From contig JBPOGA010000004.1 in NCBI GenBank assembly GCA_051252415.1, positions 1 to 64,000 of the forward strand: 64,000 nt of DNA. Direction: 5' to 3'. Shown piece by piece: positions 1 to 10,119 of the stretch. Source of the stretch: JBPOFY01 sp051252415. GTDB taxonomy: Bacteria; Verrucomicrobiota; Verrucomicrobiia; Opitutales; Coraliomargaritaceae. The notes under the pieces are model-generated. The model saw only the letters and a program-made list of their open reading frames with translations, was not told where the DNA came from and ran no database searches. Position 1 is the first letter of the stretch. Every line of letters starts with the position of its first letter. The translations under genes were made by a program, and so were the position numbers.

Positions 1-360
1 ACCCTTCCGTCTCGCTTCGCGAGCCACCTTCCCTTCGCAGGGAAGGAGTGCATGGAAATAGGTAGCGGCGGTCGTCCCCGACCGCTATTCGTTGGCGTCA
101 TTCCAATAACATTCGCTGGAGGGACGTGTTTGACACGTCCGCCGAACATCTGAGTGTGCCCCGAATCAATAGGCGTAAATAACCCTTCCGTCTCGCTTCG
201 CGAGCCACCTTCCCTTCGCAGGGAAGGAGTGCATGGAAATAGGTAGCGGCGGTCGTCCATGACCGCCATTCGTTGGCGTCAGTCCAATAATATTCGCAGG
301 AGGAACGTGTTTCATACGTCCGCCGAATATCTGATTGCGCCCCGAATGAATAGGCGTAAC
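1..360. repeat. Tandem duplication of a 181-bp hairpin-rich intergenic unit
   Basis: Two head-to-tail copies (1-181 and 182-360) share nearly all bases. Each holds a CTCGCTTCGCGAG hairpin, a CTTCCCTTCGCAGGGAAG hairpin, a GTAG-foot hairpin (near 62 and 243) and, in the first copy, the perfect inverted repeat GGACGTGT-TTG-ACACGTCC. The second copy has drifted by scattered substitutions, so the duplication is not brand new. No gene is supported in 1-403; a short reading frame across the second copy is only the repeat being open by chance. Confidence 0.9.
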
Positions 361-403
361 ACCACCTGCCTCTTTACTTGCTCCGAGTCTTATTCGCCTT
401 CTG

Positions 404-2164
<1,761 letters not shown>

Positions 2165-2321
2165 GGGCGTGGAGGCAACGGAAGCCCTTGCCGTCGTATT
2201 TGGCAAATATGAATCGAATTATTATTGCGAAACGACTCGTGCTTGATGTGCATCTATTTTTTGGGTTGCTGTAGTCGCTAAGGTCATATTCGTTATTTAA
2301 ATTACTAACTTCTGAATTTAT

Positions 2322-2990
2322 ATGAGATACATCTGCGCACTCTATATTTGTTTCACCTTGTGTTTATCTGCGGCCAATGAAGCGAGAAACGAACCTTTTT
2401 TACTGAAAGCATCGAATGGAGCGACTGTTGAAGTGGTTGCCGTCTATTCCATGGATTCAGAGGGGCTGCAGTTCTCACCGCTTCCAGATGCACCATTGAT
2501 CGGCTCAAACACATTGGCGGTGTTGTCTACACCTTGGGCAAATATTGATACGACGTCTTTAGGTGTGGATCCTGAATTAAGCTCGGCATATGAGAAAGCA
2601 CAGGCTGGTGAATCGGTAACTCTTAATATCGGATCTCATTTCAATGATTTATCTGAAATTAAAAAGCGTGTCAGCAAGGCCATCCCAAAAGTGACGGTTT
2701 ACTATTCTGACGGGAGGAGTATTAGAATTCTGCTGACGAAGTTTATTACAGATAAAAATCGTTTACGTGCGAGCCATTGGGCAGTCTCGGATAGTGAAAA
2801 GAGTCGATTAGTTAAAGCTTGGGATGAAATATACAAGGAGCTTGAATTTATGGTTTATCGGCCTGAAGTTTCAAAATTTCAGTATGATTTAAAGAAAGCT
2901 CAGGCGATTATTGAGCGGGTCGACTCAAAGAGTGGCACTTTCAACGCAACATCCGCAAGAGACCTTGAGCGCCTGCTCCTCCAGTTGTAG
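2322..2990 (+). CDS. Hypothetical secreted protein, 222 aa
   Basis: I do not recognise this family. The first 20 or so residues (MRYICALYICFTLCLSAANE) form a clear signal peptide, so the protein should leave the cytoplasm. The rest is mixed polar sequence with no cysteine pairs, repeats or membrane segments. Two central basic stretches and a C-terminal leucine-rich end are the only notable compositional features. It stands alone between a divergent ABC exporter and the downstream RRM gene (about 150 bp away), so context gives no function. Confidence 0.7.
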   Translation: MRYICALYICFTLCLSAANEARNEPFLLKASNGATVEVVAVYSMDSEGLQFSPLPDAPLIGSNTLAVLSTPWANIDTTSLGVDPELSSAYEKAQAGESVTLNIGSHFNDLSEIKKRVSKAIPKVTVYYSDGRSIRILLTKFITDKNRLRASHWAVSDSEKSRLVKAWDEIYKELEFMVYRPEVSKFQYDLKKAQAIIERVDSKSGTFNATSARDLERLLLQL

Positions 2991-3143
2991 GTGATCTATT
3001 GTGGGGGCGAACGCCTAGTTTTCACTATATAGTAGTCGAATTGACAATAATTTAAGGTTGTCAGTCTCCCAATTCCTGCACTTCTTCTACCCACACACTG
3101 CTACTTTTTAGCACTTAGTCATTACACACTAGCCATTTATATT

Positions 3144-3482
3144 ATGTCCGTTCGACTTTACGTAGGAAATCTTTCTTTTGACGCCACTGCTGACGATCTT
3201 CGTGAGATCTTCTCACAAACCGGTGAGGTTGAAGATTCAATAATCGTGACGCGTCCAGGAGGTGGTCGTCCACGTGGTTTTGGATTTGTCACGATGTCAG
3301 ATGAAGCTGCTGGTGCAGAAGCCATTCGGCAATTGGATGGACAAGAGGTTGCAGGCCGTGCGCTGAAGGTGAATGTCGCTAAAGAGCGTGAGCAGCGTGA
3401 CGAAAAGAAGGCACCAGTGGCTACTGAGGCAGCTCCTGAGCTTGAGCGCCCTACAGGCGAGGATGATCGAGATCTAGATTAG
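3144..3482 (+). CDS. RNA-binding protein with one RRM domain
   Basis: This is a short single-RRM protein of the kind common in Verrucomicrobiota, Planctomycetota and cyanobacteria, likely binding single-stranded RNA in the cytoplasm, perhaps as a cold or post-transcriptional regulator. RNP2 is LYVGNL (residues 5-10) and RNP1 is RGFGFVTM (44-51), with the aromatic residues needed for base stacking. After residue 85 the tail is highly charged and acidic (KEREQRDEKK, then ERPTGEDDRDLD) and probably disordered. The 112-aa length is typical. The stop codon overlaps the stop of the convergent alanine racemase by 4 nt, so the two transcripts must overlap at their 3' ends. Confidence 0.92.
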   Translation: MSVRLYVGNLSFDATADDLREIFSQTGEVEDSIIVTRPGGGRPRGFGFVTMSDEAAGAEAIRQLDGQEVAGRALKVNVAKEREQRDEKKAPVATEAAPELERPTGEDDRDLD

Positions 3483-4606
3483 ATCTCGCGCGAGCCTACA
3501 TATACACGAGGCACCCGCTTCGTGACGGAGCAAAGTGTTTCCCAAGGGATCGTGTGCGCTTGCTCGCTGAATTCTGTGGTAGTGATTTCACTGCCCTGAT
3601 CTTGGCCAATGAGGACCACTGCAGCGCCAGCGACCACAGAATCTAATTCGGTTACATCAATAATAGTTTGGTCCATCGTCACACGTCCTAGGATCGGGCA
3701 GTGCTGACCTTCGATAAGCACAGAGCCCTTATTACTAAGTTCAATCGGTATGCCGTCGGCGTAACCTGCAGTGAGGATCGCAATTTTGGTGTCGCCTTTT
3801 AATTGGTGAGTTCGCCCATAACTGATGTCCGTTCCACTTGGTAGCGTTTTGATTAATCCAATGCGTGTGTGGAAACTAAAGACAGGTTCGACCTTGGCGC
3901 GTCCGAGTGCGGAGTTTGGGTAGGGTGGCACGCCGAATTGTAACAAGCCTACTCGAACGGCATTAAATGGGCTCTCTCCGCTGAGGCTATCAAGACCTGC
4001 TGAGTTGTCGGCATGGATGATCAGGTCGTCAATTGATTCGGGAAGCGCTGTTAGAAAACGATCTCGTTGAAGTTGGGTGAAGGTGGGATCAGTGTCGGCA
4101 CTTGAGAAGTGCGTGTAGATACCTTCTAGATGAAGTTTAGGGAGTGTTTGGATGAGTTCCAAAAGTTTCGGTGCTTCTGTATGCCAGATGCCAAGGCGTC
4201 CCATGCCTGTATCAATCTTCAGATGCACTTTAACTGTTTTATTGTGCTTTAGCCCGAGCGCGTTGAGACGCTTCGCTTCCTCTGGAGTGCTGATCGTTGC
4301 CGTGAGGTCATAATCGATCAAATGACGATCTTCGTCTGGCAATAAGGCGCTGAGAATGAGGATGGGCCAACCCATGCCCATATGGCGAATATCCGCAGCT
4401 TCATGCACATTTGCCACTGCAAAGTAGTCCACACCGCTCTGCATGAGGCGTCGCGCAATCTGTGGCATGCCATGGCCATACGCATCTGCTTTGACTACAG
4501 AGATATAGCGCACGCCTGAAGGGAGCGCCGCTTGAATGCGTTTTAAGTTACGCTCAAATGCAGCGAGATTGATCTCGGCCCAGCAACGATGTGATTTGGC
4601 TTTTAT
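3479..4606 (-). CDS. alr: Alanine racemase, with no standard start codon at its expected 5' end
   Basis: This PLP enzyme interconverts L- and D-alanine for peptidoglycan synthesis. VVKADAYGHG carries the PLP lysine, followed by AVANVHEA, HLKIDTGMGRLG, THFSSAD, the GYADG block and the VTMDQTIIDVT region near the C-terminus. The first conventional start is GTG at 4513, giving 344 aa with the PLP lysine at residue 8. Yet the frame is open upstream and encodes SHRCWAEINLAAFERNLKR, the expected first strand and helix of the barrel. No ATG, GTG or TTG occurs in that extension. The best-placed codon is ATA at 4606 (375 aa, PLP lysine at 39), looking like a mutated ATG. The upstream stop lies inside a GTAG-foot hairpin at 4616-4643. 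I give the homology-supported extent; the true initiation site is uncertain. Confidence 0.85.
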   Translation of the reverse strand: MKAKSHRCWAEINLAAFERNLKRIQAALPSGVRYISVVKADAYGHGMPQIARRLMQSGVDYFAVANVHEAADIRHMGMGWPILILSALLPDEDRHLIDYDLTATISTPEEAKRLNALGLKHNKTVKVHLKIDTGMGRLGIWHTEAPKLLELIQTLPKLHLEGIYTHFSSADTDPTFTQLQRDRFLTALPESIDDLIIHADNSAGLDSLSGESPFNAVRVGLLQFGVPPYPNSALGRAKVEPVFSFHTRIGLIKTLPSGTDISYGRTHQLKGDTKIAILTAGYADGIPIELSNKGSVLIEGQHCPILGRVTMDQTIIDVTELDSVVAGAAVVLIGQDQGSEITTTEFSEQAHTIPWETLCSVTKRVPRVYVGSREI

Positions 4607-4615
4607 AGTATTATA

Positions 4616-4687
4616 GTAGCAGGGTTGGCTTTAGCCGCCCTGCAATATTGGTGGGTTTTGTCGGGCGTCTAAAGACAACCCGACTAC
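4616..4687. repeat. Inverted pair of GTAG-foot hairpins (BIME-like)
   Basis: Two copies of one 28-nt hairpin unit lie head to head: 4616-4643 on the plus strand and 4660-4687 on the minus strand. Both keep the GTAG foot and a TT/G internal mismatch in the stem. Relative to each other they differ at three stem pairs, and each difference is compensated. The outer GTAG and CTAC can also pair, closing a three-way structure. The element sits between the 5' end of alr and the 3' end of the next minus-strand gene. Confidence 0.85.
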
Positions 4688-4710
4688 GTTTAGAGAGTGC
4701 TTAATTATGC

Positions 4711-5070
4711 TTAGTCAGTAAGGGATGTATTTGGGGCGCGTTTTAAATATGTATCGACCGCACAGAATACCATCCAGCATGGGAAAAGGTAGAGTAAAGT
4801 AAATCCACCATACTCAAAACTCATTACTAAGGCTTCATTCTCGGTAAAAGTATATAAACCTCCAAAGCCACCATCGACGTTTTCGTCTATTGTATAAAAT
4901 GGAAGCCAATTTGCTGCCAAACAACCTAGCATAAGTGAGAAAAGAGATGTCAGCAGTAAGATCCAAAACGAGTTTTTGAACCTATTGAGTATTTTGCTCT
5001 GACTCATTAGAGCAATTGCTAGCAATGATAGAGACATCAGAATACAGAGTAGGCAAAATATCGCTAACAT
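4711..5070 (-). CDS. Small membrane protein, hypothetical, 119 aa
   Basis: I do not recognise a family. Three hydrophobic segments are visible: residues 1-23 (MLAIFCLLCILMSLSLLAIA), about 33-53 (SFWILLLTSLFSLMLGCLAA) and about 86-105 (YGGFTLLYLFPCWMVFCAVD). An acidic, glycine-rich loop separates the last two. It lies 11 bp downstream of the tsaB-like gene on the same strand and is probably the last gene of that transcription unit. No motif suggests an activity. Confidence 0.6.
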   Translation of the reverse strand: MLAIFCLLCILMSLSLLAIALMSQSKILNRFKNSFWILLLTSLFSLMLGCLAANWLPFYTIDENVDGGFGGLYTFTENEALVMSFEYGGFTLLYLFPCWMVFCAVDTYLKRAPNTSLTD

Positions 5071-5081
5071 ATTATCTGCTG

Positions 5082-5753
5082 TTAGCTCGCGCGGTGACGA
5101 TCAGGTGTCCATTTCGCAAAAGTGTTTACACCGCTAGAGTAGAGCTCAATGCCTTCAGTCTGACGTAGGAAAGAAGCATTTTGAAGTGCTTCAATTAGGC
5201 ACTCCGGTCTGTAGGCGACTGTTTGTGCATTGGCAGGTGGTTTTTGCCAGCCTTTACGTTGCGGTAAATGATAGAGCGCGCCATCCCATTCAGCGATGGT
5301 GGTGTCATCGACAACTGTGGTTGCTTCGATGTTACCGTCTTGAATGTAGACGGCGTTCCAAGCACCTTTTTTCCAGTCAGACACCAGCAGTGCTTTATCG
5401 GGAATAGACTGCAATGTAGCCGTTAATTGCAGCGTGTTATAGGCAAAGTAGTTGGCGGATTCGGGGTAGAGGCGACTCCATGTCTCGATGGCCATCGCGC
5501 AGAGGCGTAATCCGAGCACAGAGCCCGGACCTTCACAGTAGATGTAGCTGCGGATTTCAGACAGATCGATACCAGATGCTCTAATAGTTGATTCGACGGT
5601 GGGGAAGAGTTCTTCAAGAGGCGCGCCTTCTTGCGTAGTTTGCGCAACCCATTGTCCGTCGTCACCTAGTATGCCTGCGTAGACAGCACTGCCGCTGCCG
5701 TCGATGACGAGCGCAGGATATTTGATGCTTAGATTAGAAGTGCTTGTATCCAT
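5082..5753 (-). CDS. tsaB: tRNA threonylcarbamoyladenosine biosynthesis protein TsaB
   Basis: TsaB is the inactive ASKHA partner that dimerises with TsaD so that threonylcarbamoyl can be moved onto A37 of ANN-decoding tRNAs in the cytoplasm. The diagnostic stretch EGPGSVLGLR (residues 74-83) is present, after an N-terminal VIDGSGSAVYAGIL strand pair and an LEELFPTVESTI helix typical of the family. At 223 aa the length is right. The sequence is otherwise divergent: the N-terminal nucleotide-fold motif is VIDGSGS rather than the usual DTST form. It follows the SIS gene by 9 bp and precedes a small membrane protein by 11 bp, so all three are likely cotranscribed. Confidence 0.8.
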   Translation of the reverse strand: MDTSTSNLSIKYPALVIDGSGSAVYAGILGDDGQWVAQTTQEGAPLEELFPTVESTIRASGIDLSEIRSYIYCEGPGSVLGLRLCAMAIETWSRLYPESANYFAYNTLQLTATLQSIPDKALLVSDWKKGAWNAVYIQDGNIEATTVVDDTTIAEWDGALYHLPQRKGWQKPPANAQTVAYRPECLIEALQNASFLRQTEGIELYSSGVNTFAKWTPDRHRAS

Positions 5754-5762
5754 GTTCTGATA

Positions 5763-6488
5763 CTAAATCGGGCGGCGAATGCGATGGCGATATTTCATCG
5801 CAAGGGCTTCGTTGTGTTCAGCGCCACCATCTGCATTTTGACTCACGTAGGTCGGTGGCGTCACACCTGCAGCGATCAATTGCTCAATGATTTCCATGGA
5901 AAGTAGGTTAAGGAGCAGCGCGCCACTCATTGTTGAAGTAGGACCCACCTTATAAGCAAAACCTGGAGCATCGATCGCAGCGTCTCCTGGCACACCACCA
6001 TTGTCTAAGACATAATCTCCAAACTCGTAGAGTTTTTTTCCTGATGGATGACGCGAGGTGGTTGCTTTAGACATATCCAGAGAGGTGAGCACAACGACAT
6101 CGAGGCCCGCCGTTTTAGCTTCCATCGCGACTTCGATCGGGCTGGCATTACGCCCAGAATTGGAGATCACGACCACAACATCACCAGGTTGCACTGCGTA
6201 TTGATACGCGTAGCGTTGAAAAAGGCGTGCCCCATAACCAGCGATTTGCTCAGGCCAACCGCCCGCAGGGTCGTTAATACTACTGACAGGCACGAGTCCA
6301 CCAGCACGGCGTTCGATCTCGGCCGCAAGGATTTGCGAATGACCACTGCCAAAAGTGTGGAGCACGCCATCGGCGGCGATGGAGTCGGCAATACGTTTAC
6401 CTGCCGCTTTCAATGTGGATGCATTGGCTTCGTAAACGCTGCGTTGCAGTTCGTTGGAGCTATCAAAAAAATTCTGTGCGAGTGACAT
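5763..6488 (-). CDS. SIS-domain sugar-phosphate binding protein (UPF0309 / MurQ-like)
   Basis: The protein is one SIS (sugar isomerase) fold, expected to bind a phosphorylated amino sugar in the cytoplasm. Visible signatures are GSGHSQ near residue 50, the phosphate-binding VVVISNSGRNASPIE stretch, and VLTSLDMSKATTSRH after it. The overall layout matches the UPF0309 family of uncharacterised SIS proteins, which resemble MurQ but lack its etherase signature. I chose ATG at 6488 (241 aa, MSLAQNFFD...); a TTG at 6524 would add 12 residues. It lies between the AEC carrier and tsaB on the same strand. The substrate is unknown. Confidence 0.78.
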   Translation of the reverse strand: MSLAQNFFDSSNELQRSVYEANASTLKAAGKRIADSIAADGVLHTFGSGHSQILAAEIERRAGGLVPVSSINDPAGGWPEQIAGYGARLFQRYAYQYAVQPGDVVVVISNSGRNASPIEVAMEAKTAGLDVVVLTSLDMSKATTSRHPSGKKLYEFGDYVLDNGGVPGDAAIDAPGFAYKVGPTSTMSGALLLNLLSMEIIEQLIAAGVTPPTYVSQNADGGAEHNEALAMKYRHRIRRPI

Positions 6489-6624
6489 AGTGGCGATGCT
6501 GTAATCTCTTTTTGAATTGAGCAAGTTTCCTTAGCTATCTTAACAGTAGAACTTATCGAAGGGTGTGCGATCTCAGTGTTAAATTGTAGGGGCGGTTGGT
6601 TTCGGCTTTGGCGGCTTCATTGAA

Positions 6625-7575
6625 TTACCATTCTAGCACTTTTAGGCCAATTGGTATCCAAATCGGAATCGTCAGTAAGCTGCCGATGGTGGTGCCCATG
6701 ACGACTTTGAGTGCAATTTCTGAGGAACCGTCAAAGTGTCTCGCGAGCACAATCGGGAAGACTGCACAGGGCATGGCCGCTTGAATGATCATAACTTGCT
6801 TCAACTCTGTGGAGACGGGGAAGGCAAAAGCAAAAAACAAAAAGAAAAGTGGGAAGACCCCCAGACGAAGCACACTTGCTGCAATTGGAATACGCCTGCG
6901 ATCAAATATGCGGACGCCTTTGGCCAGATCCGCAAAGGTGGCTCCGATGAGTAGCAGCGCGAGTGGGATTGCACATTTACCCAATAAATTGAAGGTTTCT
7001 AAAACGAAATGAGGTAAGGTCAAATCGAGCTTCATCCAGTTGAGTGGCACAGCGATTAAAATGGAGATGACTGGTGCGCTGAAGATTCGTTTCCAAATCG
7101 ATTTTGGATCATTGGCCGAAAGTATGAAACCTACACCGAGTGCCCACATGGCAATTTCGACTCCCACATTGTGCACGAGTAATACACCTGTAGTTTCGCG
7201 ATCAAAGAGGAGGGCAATGATCGGAATCGGAAAATAGCCGTAGTTATACATACCCGTCGTAAAGGCGAAGGTGCGGCATTCTTTTTGATCTCCTAGTTTT
7301 AGGCGACGAGCCACGAGCATAGCGATGCCAAAGCCTCCGACGATACTGGTAAACCCAATGAAGGGAGGCAGCACGAGGTTGCTTGGGATGCGGAGTGCCT
7401 CGTTGCCGAGAATGTAAGAGAAAATAAATGCAGGGTAGAGTAGGTTAACGACAATTGTCATCAAGCTGCGGTCGGCTTCCTCATTGAGCCAGCCGATGCG
7501 CCTAGAAACATAACCAGACGTGATGACTAGGAAGATCGGTATGACCGCGGTAAAGATGAGTGCTGTAGTGCTCAT
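6625..7575 (-). CDS. AEC (auxin efflux carrier) family transporter
   Basis: This is a membrane carrier of the AEC/malonate-auxin efflux family, which moves organic acids or related small metabolites across the inner membrane. Ten hydrophobic segments alternate with short loops. The family-typical split is visible: an N-terminal half with PAFIFSYILG and FTTGMYNYGYFPIPIIALLF, and a C-terminal half with CAIPLALLLIGATFADL and QAAMPCAVFPIVLARHF. The length of 316 aa is normal. The start codon lies 10 bp after the ilvA stop, so the two are almost surely cotranscribed; this suggests export of a branched-chain amino-acid-related acid, but that is inference. Confidence 0.88.
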   Translation of the reverse strand: MSTTALIFTAVIPIFLVITSGYVSRRIGWLNEEADRSLMTIVVNLLYPAFIFSYILGNEALRIPSNLVLPPFIGFTSIVGGFGIAMLVARRLKLGDQKECRTFAFTTGMYNYGYFPIPIIALLFDRETTGVLLVHNVGVEIAMWALGVGFILSANDPKSIWKRIFSAPVISILIAVPLNWMKLDLTLPHFVLETFNLLGKCAIPLALLLIGATFADLAKGVRIFDRRRIPIAASVLRLGVFPLFFLFFAFAFPVSTELKQVMIIQAAMPCAVFPIVLARHFDGSSEIALKVVMGTTIGSLLTIPIWIPIGLKVLEW

Positions 7576-7585
7576 TTCTCAATTA

Positions 7586-9115
7586 CTAGCTGAGGATGCG
7601 TTGTAGGGCTTGTTCACTGACACGTCCGTAGGCCCGATACGCATCAGCCGCAGAGGCGAGCACGGATTCAAACGCCGCATTGTGCTCGGACGTGTCGAAT
7701 TCAAAACCAAGTAGGGCACGGCCCACACGCTCTCCAGAGTAGACGTAGTTGAAATAACACAGATTCGCATGTGGGCTCACGGCTTGAAGGAACTCAGCCA
7801 ATGCGCCAGGGCGTTCATGGAACTCTAAGGTAATAAAGAACGGGTGGCTCAATAGACTCGCCTCGTAGTGAATCAAGCGAAACGCCACATCGGTTTCCGA
7901 CGTTACATCAGCGAAGTGATAACCGCCGTCGTTGAGCGCTTTGGTCAGCACTTCAAATTGCATCGGTGCGACATCAAAGCCAATCACAGGACTCGCATTG
8001 CTGGCATGTGTTTTACCGTATTGGAAATCGACGATGTTGACGGTCTCGGGCAGTGCATTGAGCAAGCCAAACATCGCACCAGATTGTTCCTTAATATCAA
8101 TCTTTAGATAATGGCGTCTTGAGGCACCCACTGCAGATCGCTGTGCGATACTCGCAAGTTGCTCGAAGTCCATGTTGGCGCCACAGAGGATGCTGAGCAC
8201 GCGTTTGCCTTGTAAGCGCTTACGTCGTTGGAGCACAGCTGCAACACCCATAGCCCCCGAGGGTTCTGGAATACAGCGCAGCTCTTCCCAGAGGAACTGA
8301 ACCGCCGCCGAAACTTCGTCGTTGGTGACAGTCATCCATTCGTCGATGACTTCTGTGCAAACTTGATGTGTCAGTGTGCCTGCTTTACGGACGGCTGTGC
8401 CATCGCAAAACACGTCAATTTTATCCAGTGTCACTGGCTTGCCTGATTTGACTGCTGCAGCCATCGATGCTTGGTCGACACCTTCGACGCCGACGATGTG
8501 GATGTCGGGGTATTGCATCTTCAGCCATGTCGCCGTTGCGGCGGCCATGCCACCACCGCCCACTTGTAGAAAGGCGATATCGAAAGGGCCTTTGCCTGAC
8601 ATCACGATTTCATCGGCCAGCGTGCCTTGGCCGGCCATCACCGCTAGGTCGTCGTACGCATGGATGTAAGTTTTGTCTTCTTCAGAGGCACAGGCATGTG
8701 CTGCGGCACTTGCTGCATCGTAAGAATCACCGCAGAGGCGAATCTCCACTTGCTCGCCACCGTGCTGTTTCACCGCGACTTGTTTCATCCGAGGTGTGGA
8801 AGTGGGCATGAAAATTGTCGCTTGTGTGCCTAGCTTTCGAGCTGCGAGCGCGACACCTTGCGCATGATTACCGGCAGATGCGGTGACCACACCACGAGTA
8901 ATCTCGTCGTTGCTGAGTTGTGCCATACGGTTGTAGGCGCCACGCCATTTATAAGCGTGGATTGGAGAAATGTCTTCGCGTTTTACGAACAGTTCGAAGC
9001 CTGGTTCGGACACAGTAATCGACTCAAGCGGCGTCGCTTTTCCTACCTCATATATGCGACGTCGTGCAAAGAGAATTTCTTGCCGCAAGTGGCGTATTAG
9101 TGCTTCCGTATCCAT
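7586..9115 (-). CDS. ilvA: Threonine ammonia-lyase, biosynthetic (threonine deaminase)
   Basis: IlvA converts L-threonine to 2-oxobutanoate and ammonia, the committed step to isoleucine. The N-terminal PLP domain shows the Schiff-base lysine in AYKWRGAYN (K56), the SAGNHAQG substrate loop (80-87) and the glycine-rich phosphate cup QVGGGGMAAA. From about residue 330 two ACT-like regulatory domains follow (for example FFITLEFHERPGALAEFL and FNYVYSGERVGRALLGFEF), so it should be allosterically controlled by isoleucine and valine like the 514-aa Escherichia coli enzyme; here it is 509 aa. It is the first gene of a minus-strand run (ilvA, AEC carrier, SIS protein, tsaB, small membrane protein). 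Confidence 0.95.
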   Translation of the reverse strand: MDTEALIRHLRQEILFARRRIYEVGKATPLESITVSEPGFELFVKREDISPIHAYKWRGAYNRMAQLSNDEITRGVVTASAGNHAQGVALAARKLGTQATIFMPTSTPRMKQVAVKQHGGEQVEIRLCGDSYDAASAAAHACASEEDKTYIHAYDDLAVMAGQGTLADEIVMSGKGPFDIAFLQVGGGGMAAATATWLKMQYPDIHIVGVEGVDQASMAAAVKSGKPVTLDKIDVFCDGTAVRKAGTLTHQVCTEVIDEWMTVTNDEVSAAVQFLWEELRCIPEPSGAMGVAAVLQRRKRLQGKRVLSILCGANMDFEQLASIAQRSAVGASRRHYLKIDIKEQSGAMFGLLNALPETVNIVDFQYGKTHASNASPVIGFDVAPMQFEVLTKALNDGGYHFADVTSETDVAFRLIHYEASLLSHPFFITLEFHERPGALAEFLQAVSPHANLCYFNYVYSGERVGRALLGFEFDTSEHNAAFESVLASAADAYRAYGRVSEQALQRILS

Positions 9116-9200
9116 TGCTCAAATAGCAACGTGTGAGTTGGATAAGGGCAAGCGAGGTTTTGGAAGAATTAGTGTGGGGATGGTGAAAAACAGTAGGGGA

Positions 9201-9321
9201 GTAGTTGGGTTGGCTTTAGCCGCCCAACAAATAAGCCGGCTAAATGGGTCGTGCTTGATATGCTGCAGCATTTGGGCTTCTTGAATCAACACTGTCGGGC
9301 GGCTAAAGCCAACCCGACTAC
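9201..9321. repeat. Inverted pair of GTAG-foot hairpins (BIME-like) between divergent genes
   Basis: The 28-nt hairpin unit is present at 9201-9228 on the plus strand and 9294-9321 on the minus strand, with the common core GGGTTGGCTTTAGCCGCCC. The two copies differ at one stem pair, T-A versus C-G, which keeps pairing. The 65-bp middle contains a further GCTGCAGC palindrome. It lies in a divergent intergenic region (ilvA leftward, methyltransferase rightward), so it cannot serve simply as a terminator. Confidence 0.85.
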
Positions 9322-9371
9322 GAATTGGCGTCCTGTATTGAACTCCACGAAAGCTTTGCTACCGTCCACGC

Positions 9372-9956
9372 ATGACTGATTGGGAATCCGCATATGCAAA
9401 CGACGACACGCCTTGGGATAAAGGCACTGCGGCGCCACCTTTGATAGAATTTTTGTCGAAGCATGTGATCACAGGTGAGGTGCTTGTGCCGGGGTGCGGG
9501 GCGGGGCATGATGTGCGTTTAATCGCCGAAGTCGGAGCTTCTGTTGTTGGCATGGACCTCGCACCCAGTGCTGTGCAAAAGGCTGATGCGATACAGACAG
9601 TAAATAATGAGCAATATGCCGTCGGAGATTTCTTAAACCTATGCACAGAATGGCAGAGCCGATTTGATTGGGTGGTGGAGCATACTTGTCTCTGTGCGCT
9701 CGATTTAGCAGATCGAGAAGCATATGTCAGCTCGGTTGCGAGAGCATTGAAAGAGAGCGGGCATTACCTTGCAGTCTTTTACCGTGAAGTTTCCGACTAC
9801 GATGGGGATGGGCCGCCACATCCGATTTCAGTTGAGCAGATTGAAACGCTGTTTGGTGAGCTATTCGAACGCGTAGATTCGTTCGTGCCTACGCAGAGCT
9901 ATCCGAGCCGTCCGACAGGCAGCGAAGAAGTCGTGTTGTTTCGAAAACGTGGATGA
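9372..9956 (+). CDS. SAM-dependent methyltransferase, thiopurine S-methyltransferase family
   Basis: This is a class I methyltransferase of the TPMT family, whose bacterial members methylate thiols, selenite, tellurite or halide ions. The N-terminus WESAYANDDTPWDKGTAAPPL is the family's characteristic cap, and VLVPGCGAGHDV (about 37-48) is the SAM-binding motif I. The acidic ribose-binding residue is in VVGMDLAPSAV. WVVEHTCLCAL matches the family's motif after strand 4. At 194 aa it is of normal length. It stands alone, flanked on both sides by GTAG-foot repeats; there is no Shine-Dalgarno sequence before the ATG. Confidence 0.87.
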   Translation: MTDWESAYANDDTPWDKGTAAPPLIEFLSKHVITGEVLVPGCGAGHDVRLIAEVGASVVGMDLAPSAVQKADAIQTVNNEQYAVGDFLNLCTEWQSRFDWVVEHTCLCALDLADREAYVSSVARALKESGHYLAVFYREVSDYDGDGPPHPISVEQIETLFGELFERVDSFVPTQSYPSRPTGSEEVVLFRKRG

Positions 9957-9983
9957 TCGCTGGATAATTACGCCATACTTTTG

Positions 9984-10012
9984 GTAGCGGCGGTCGTCCC
10001 TGGTCGCCATAC
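9984..10012 (+). repeat. Single GTAG-foot hairpin
   Basis: GTAGCGGCGGTCGTCC followed by its imperfect reverse complement forms a hairpin like those at 62 and 243. A partly complementary copy (GGCGGTCAGG...ACGACCG) follows at 10033-10077. It lies between the convergent methyltransferase and ABC-F genes. Confidence 0.65.
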
Positions 10013-10119
10013 GTCAGCATCAGTCCGATTCTATGGCGGTCAGGCTTTCGACAGAGGCATGCCAGAAAACGACCGTGGAAAAGGGGATCAAGAGTTACGA
10101 TTAGGAGTATGATTAAGAC

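Noticed and set aside
1..360. Possible CRISPR array
   Set aside because: Only two long copies with 181-bp period, no short direct repeats with unique spacers, and no cas genes in the window.
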